Source of the DNA: Poriferisodalis sp965231925
GTDB lineage: Bacteria > Actinomycetota > Acidimicrobiia > Acidimicrobiales > Poriferisodalaceae
DNA length: 64,000 nt
NCBI GenBank assembly: GCA_965231925.1
Contig: OZ246894.1
Location: forward strand, 3,782,001-3,846,000
Direction: 5' to 3'
Shown here: positions 61,927 through 64,000 of the stretch, piece after piece
Numbering within the stretch: the first letter of the stretch is position 1
Layout of the letters: each line of letters begins with the position of its first letter
Program-made: the position numbers and the translations under genes
The notes under the pieces: model-generated
What the model saw: the letters and a program-made list of their open reading frames with translations, nothing else
Told to the model about the DNA's origin: nothing
The model's database searches: none

Positions 61927-64000
61927 ATGTACAAAGCGCTCGGCAAGTGGTGCTTCAGCCAACCGTGGCGGGTTCTGTCGGCTTGGCTGGCGACCGCCGT
62001 CGCGGCGGGCATTCTCGCCGGCGCGCTGGGTCCGTCGTTCGGCGCGGAGCTCTCCACCCCCGACTCCGAGAGCGGCCGGGCCGCCGACATTCTCGGCGAG
62101 CACTTCGGCAGTGTGGGCTCGCGTGTCAGCGGCACCATTGTCCTCGATGCCACCGGCACGGCCGACGGCGTCACCGATCCCGAAATCCGTGCCGCTATGA
62201 CCGCACTGCTCGCCGAGGTGGACGCCATCGCCGAGGTCTCGGTCGGGTCTCCGTTCGAGCCCGGCGGGGCGCATCGCATAGCTCAGAGCGGACCGGCAGC
62301 CGGACGCATCGCATATGCCGATGTCGAGACCGCGCCCGGCTTCAACGTCGACGAGTCCGTCGGGCTGAGCGCCGACATCGACCATCTCATCGATGCCAGC
62401 GGGTTGCGGGATCTCCCCGGCGTGAACGTGCACATCGGAGGCGCATGGCTCTCCGAGCAGGAGCCGCCCGAGACCGAAGCCATCGGCCTTGCCTTTGCGA
62501 TCTTCGTGCTCATCGCAGCGGTCGGCTCGGTCGTGGCGATGGGCGTGACGGTAGGCACCGCCCTGATCGGGGTCGGCATCGGCGCCATGGGGATCGTCAT
62601 CATCAGCAACATCGCGACCGTTCCCGATTTCGCGTCGACGATCGGCGTGATGATCGGTATCGGCGTGGGCATCGACTATGCGCTGTTCATCATCAACCGC
62701 TTCCGCGAGTGGACACGTCACGGTCTCGACCTCCGCGACGCCGTGGGAGCGGCGCTCGATTCGGCCGGGCGCTCGGTGGTATTCGCGGGTGCCACGGTGG
62801 TGCTGTCGCTGCTGGGCCTGCTGCTGGTGGGCCTGCCGTTCGTCTCCGGCTTGGGCATCTCTGCCGCAGTGACCGTTGCCATCGTCATGGCGGGATCGAT
62901 CACGCTGCTTCCCGCAGTGCTGGGGCTCGTCGGCGGGCGCTTAGGCACCATCAGGGTCCGCGGCATCGCAGCGTCAGCACTGGTCGCACTCGCGCTTTTG
63001 GGATTCGGCCTGGGAATCACGCCGCTGCTGGCCGGCATCCCCGCGGCGGTGGCGTTGATCATCGCCGGCTCGCTCGCCAAGAGCCGCAACCCGCTGCGCC
63101 GCATCATCCAGCAGCGACCGCCCAAGGCGCTGCGCGAGACCGCGTGGTACCGGCTGAGCCGCGTCGTGCAGGCACGGCCTTGGGCCGGTGCGCTCGGAGG
63201 CGTCGCGCTGCTGTTGGTGCTGGCAGCGCCGGTGCTGAGCCTACGCCTCGGGTTTTCCGACGAGGGCAACTTCCCCGCCGAGAGCTCCACGCGGCAGGCC
63301 TACGACCTGCTCGCAGAGGGCTTCGGCCCAGGCGCCAACGGCCCCTTGCTGATCGTCGCCAAGACGCCTCAGCCGAGTGACATGGCTTCGCTGGCGACGC
63401 TCGCCGACGCCGTGCGCAGTGCGCAGGGCGTGGCCATGGTGTCGCCGCCGGTGCCGAGCCCAGACGGAGGCGCGGCGCTGATCCGGTTGCAGCCGGCCAC
63501 CGGCCCGCAGGATGTCGCCACCGAAGAACTGGTCGAGCGCCTGCGCAGCGAGGTGCTCCCCGCTTCGCTGGCTGGGACTGGGGTCTCGGCGCACGTCGGC
63601 GGAGGCGTGGCGTTCGGGATCGACTTCAGCGATTACCTGGCGCAGCGGATGCTGATCTTCTTCGCCGCCGTGCTCGGGGCATCGTTCCTGCTGCTGATGG
63701 CGGTGTTCCGGTCGCTGGTGGTGCCGCTCAAGGCCGTCGTGATGAACATGCTGTCGATCGGCGCCGCCTACGGCACGGTGGTCGCGATCTTCCAGTGGGG
63801 GTGGCTGGGCAGCCTGTTCGGCATCGACGGGGCGCCCATCGAGCCGTTCATCCCGATGATGCTGTTCGCGATCCTCTTCGGGCTGTCGATGGACTACGAG
63901 GTTTTCCTGCTCTCACGCATGAAGGAGGAATACGAGCGCACCGGCGACCCGGTGAACTCGGTCGCCGACGGGCTGGCCGCGACCGCCCGGGTCATCACCG
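61927..64000 (+). CDS. MMPL-family (RND) transporter, 5' part
   Basis: The frame opens at ATG 61927 (AAGGAC upstream) and is still open at the window end after about 691 codons, so it is partial. It starts MYKALGKWCFSQPWRVLSAW with the first membrane helix, then an extracytoplasmic loop (GEHFGSVGSRVSG), five or so clustered helices (from EAIGLAFAIFVLIAAVG) with GIGVGIDYALFIINRFREW, and a second half with the loop GFSDEGNFPAESSTRQAYDL and SMDYEVFLLSRMKEEY. The G-x-x-x-D-Y motifs match proton-relay segments of MMPL lipid exporters. The 163 bp before it hold no gene. Confidence 0.92.
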   Translation, partial: MYKALGKWCFSQPWRVLSAWLATAVAAGILAGALGPSFGAELSTPDSESGRAADILGEHFGSVGSRVSGTIVLDATGTADGVTDPEIRAAMTALLAEVDAIAEVSVGSPFEPGGAHRIAQSGPAAGRIAYADVETAPGFNVDESVGLSADIDHLIDASGLRDLPGVNVHIGGAWLSEQEPPETEAIGLAFAIFVLIAAVGSVVAMGVTVGTALIGVGIGAMGIVIISNIATVPDFASTIGVMIGIGVGIDYALFIINRFREWTRHGLDLRDAVGAALDSAGRSVVFAGATVVLSLLGLLLVGLPFVSGLGISAAVTVAIVMAGSITLLPAVLGLVGGRLGTIRVRGIAASALVALALLGFGLGITPLLAGIPAAVALIIAGSLAKSRNPLRRIIQQRPPKALRETAWYRLSRVVQARPWAGALGGVALLLVLAAPVLSLRLGFSDEGNFPAESSTRQAYDLLAEGFGPGANGPLLIVAKTPQPSDMASLATLADAVRSAQGVAMVSPPVPSPDGGAALIRLQPATGPQDVATEELVERLRSEVLPASLAGTGVSAHVGGGVAFGIDFSDYLAQRMLIFFAAVLGASFLLLMAVFRSLVVPLKAVVMNMLSIGAAYGTVVAIFQWGWLGSLFGIDGAPIEPFIPMMLFAILFGLSMDYEVFLLSRMKEEYERTGDPVNSVADGLAATARVIT

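Noticed and set aside
61815..63380. 521-codon plus-strand open frame overlapping the transporter
   Set aside because: Arg/His-rich out-of-frame reading of the MMPL gene, which is in another frame and runs off the window end.
1..64000. tRNA, rRNA or tracrRNA-like genes
   Set aside because: No cloverleaf or conserved rRNA segment was recognised, and both CRISPR systems are class 1 and need no tracrRNA.

Overview
The window is GC-rich DNA that looks actinobacterial, most likely a member of Acidimicrobiia or a related lineage. The grounds are inference from gene content: F420-type luciferase-like oxidoreductases, a class I P450, acyl-CoA carboxylase beta, acyl-CoA dehydrogenase, SDRs, an MMPL transporter, and a type I-E repeat of the kind common in Actinomycetota. 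No rRNA or tRNA gene was recognised.

Layout. 1-9.7 kb is catabolic: a leftward set (MFS transporter, P450, LLM oxidoreductase, TauD-like dioxygenase), a secreted LRR protein, and a rightward D-hydantoinase/LLM pair. 9.7-15.2 kb is a small defence and toxin-antitoxin belt: a HTH-nucleotidyltransferase/HEPN pair, a ParD-like/zeta-like pair, a membrane molybdopterin oxidoreductase, a DUF4143 AAA ATPase and decayed duplicates of these.

15.2-44.4 kb holds two complete CRISPR-Cas systems side by side, both read on the minus strand. The first is type I-E: cas3-cse1-cse2-cas7e-cas5e-cas6e-cas1-cas2, followed after only 18 bp by an array of 76 repeats. The second is type I-G (formerly I-U): csb1-csb2-cas3-csb3-cas4/cas1 fusion-cas2, then a leader and an array of 52 repeats. 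An IS1634-like element lies between the systems. An IS30-like element has inserted inside one I-G repeat with a 3-bp target duplication, cutting the array into 20 leader-proximal and 31 leader-distal spacers. Several spacers in each array are variants of one another that differ mainly at third codon positions, so the host has repeatedly sampled related, diverging viruses.

44.7-51.9 kb is a second toxin-antitoxin and repeat region: a NYN nuclease, two copies of a VapC region that have decayed in complementary ways, a FitAB-like pair, a second DUF4143 ATPase with four 23-bp tandem repeats upstream, an internally deleted copy of the first ATPase, and an IS630-like element. 52-64 kb returns to core metabolism: enoyl-CoA hydratase, alpha/beta hydrolase, SDRs, acyl-CoA dehydrogenase, acyl-CoA carboxylase beta, thioesterase, Ppx/GppA phosphatase and an MMPL transporter running off the end. 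A broken alcohol-dehydrogenase-like gene, interrupted by a two-gene cassette, lies at 57.9-58.8 kb.

Working view: acquired defence and mobile DNA (about 9.7-52 kb) is lodged between two metabolic blocks. The systems themselves are known types; the unusual features are their pairing, the spacer families, the split array, the near-absent I-E leader and the duplicated, decaying modules.
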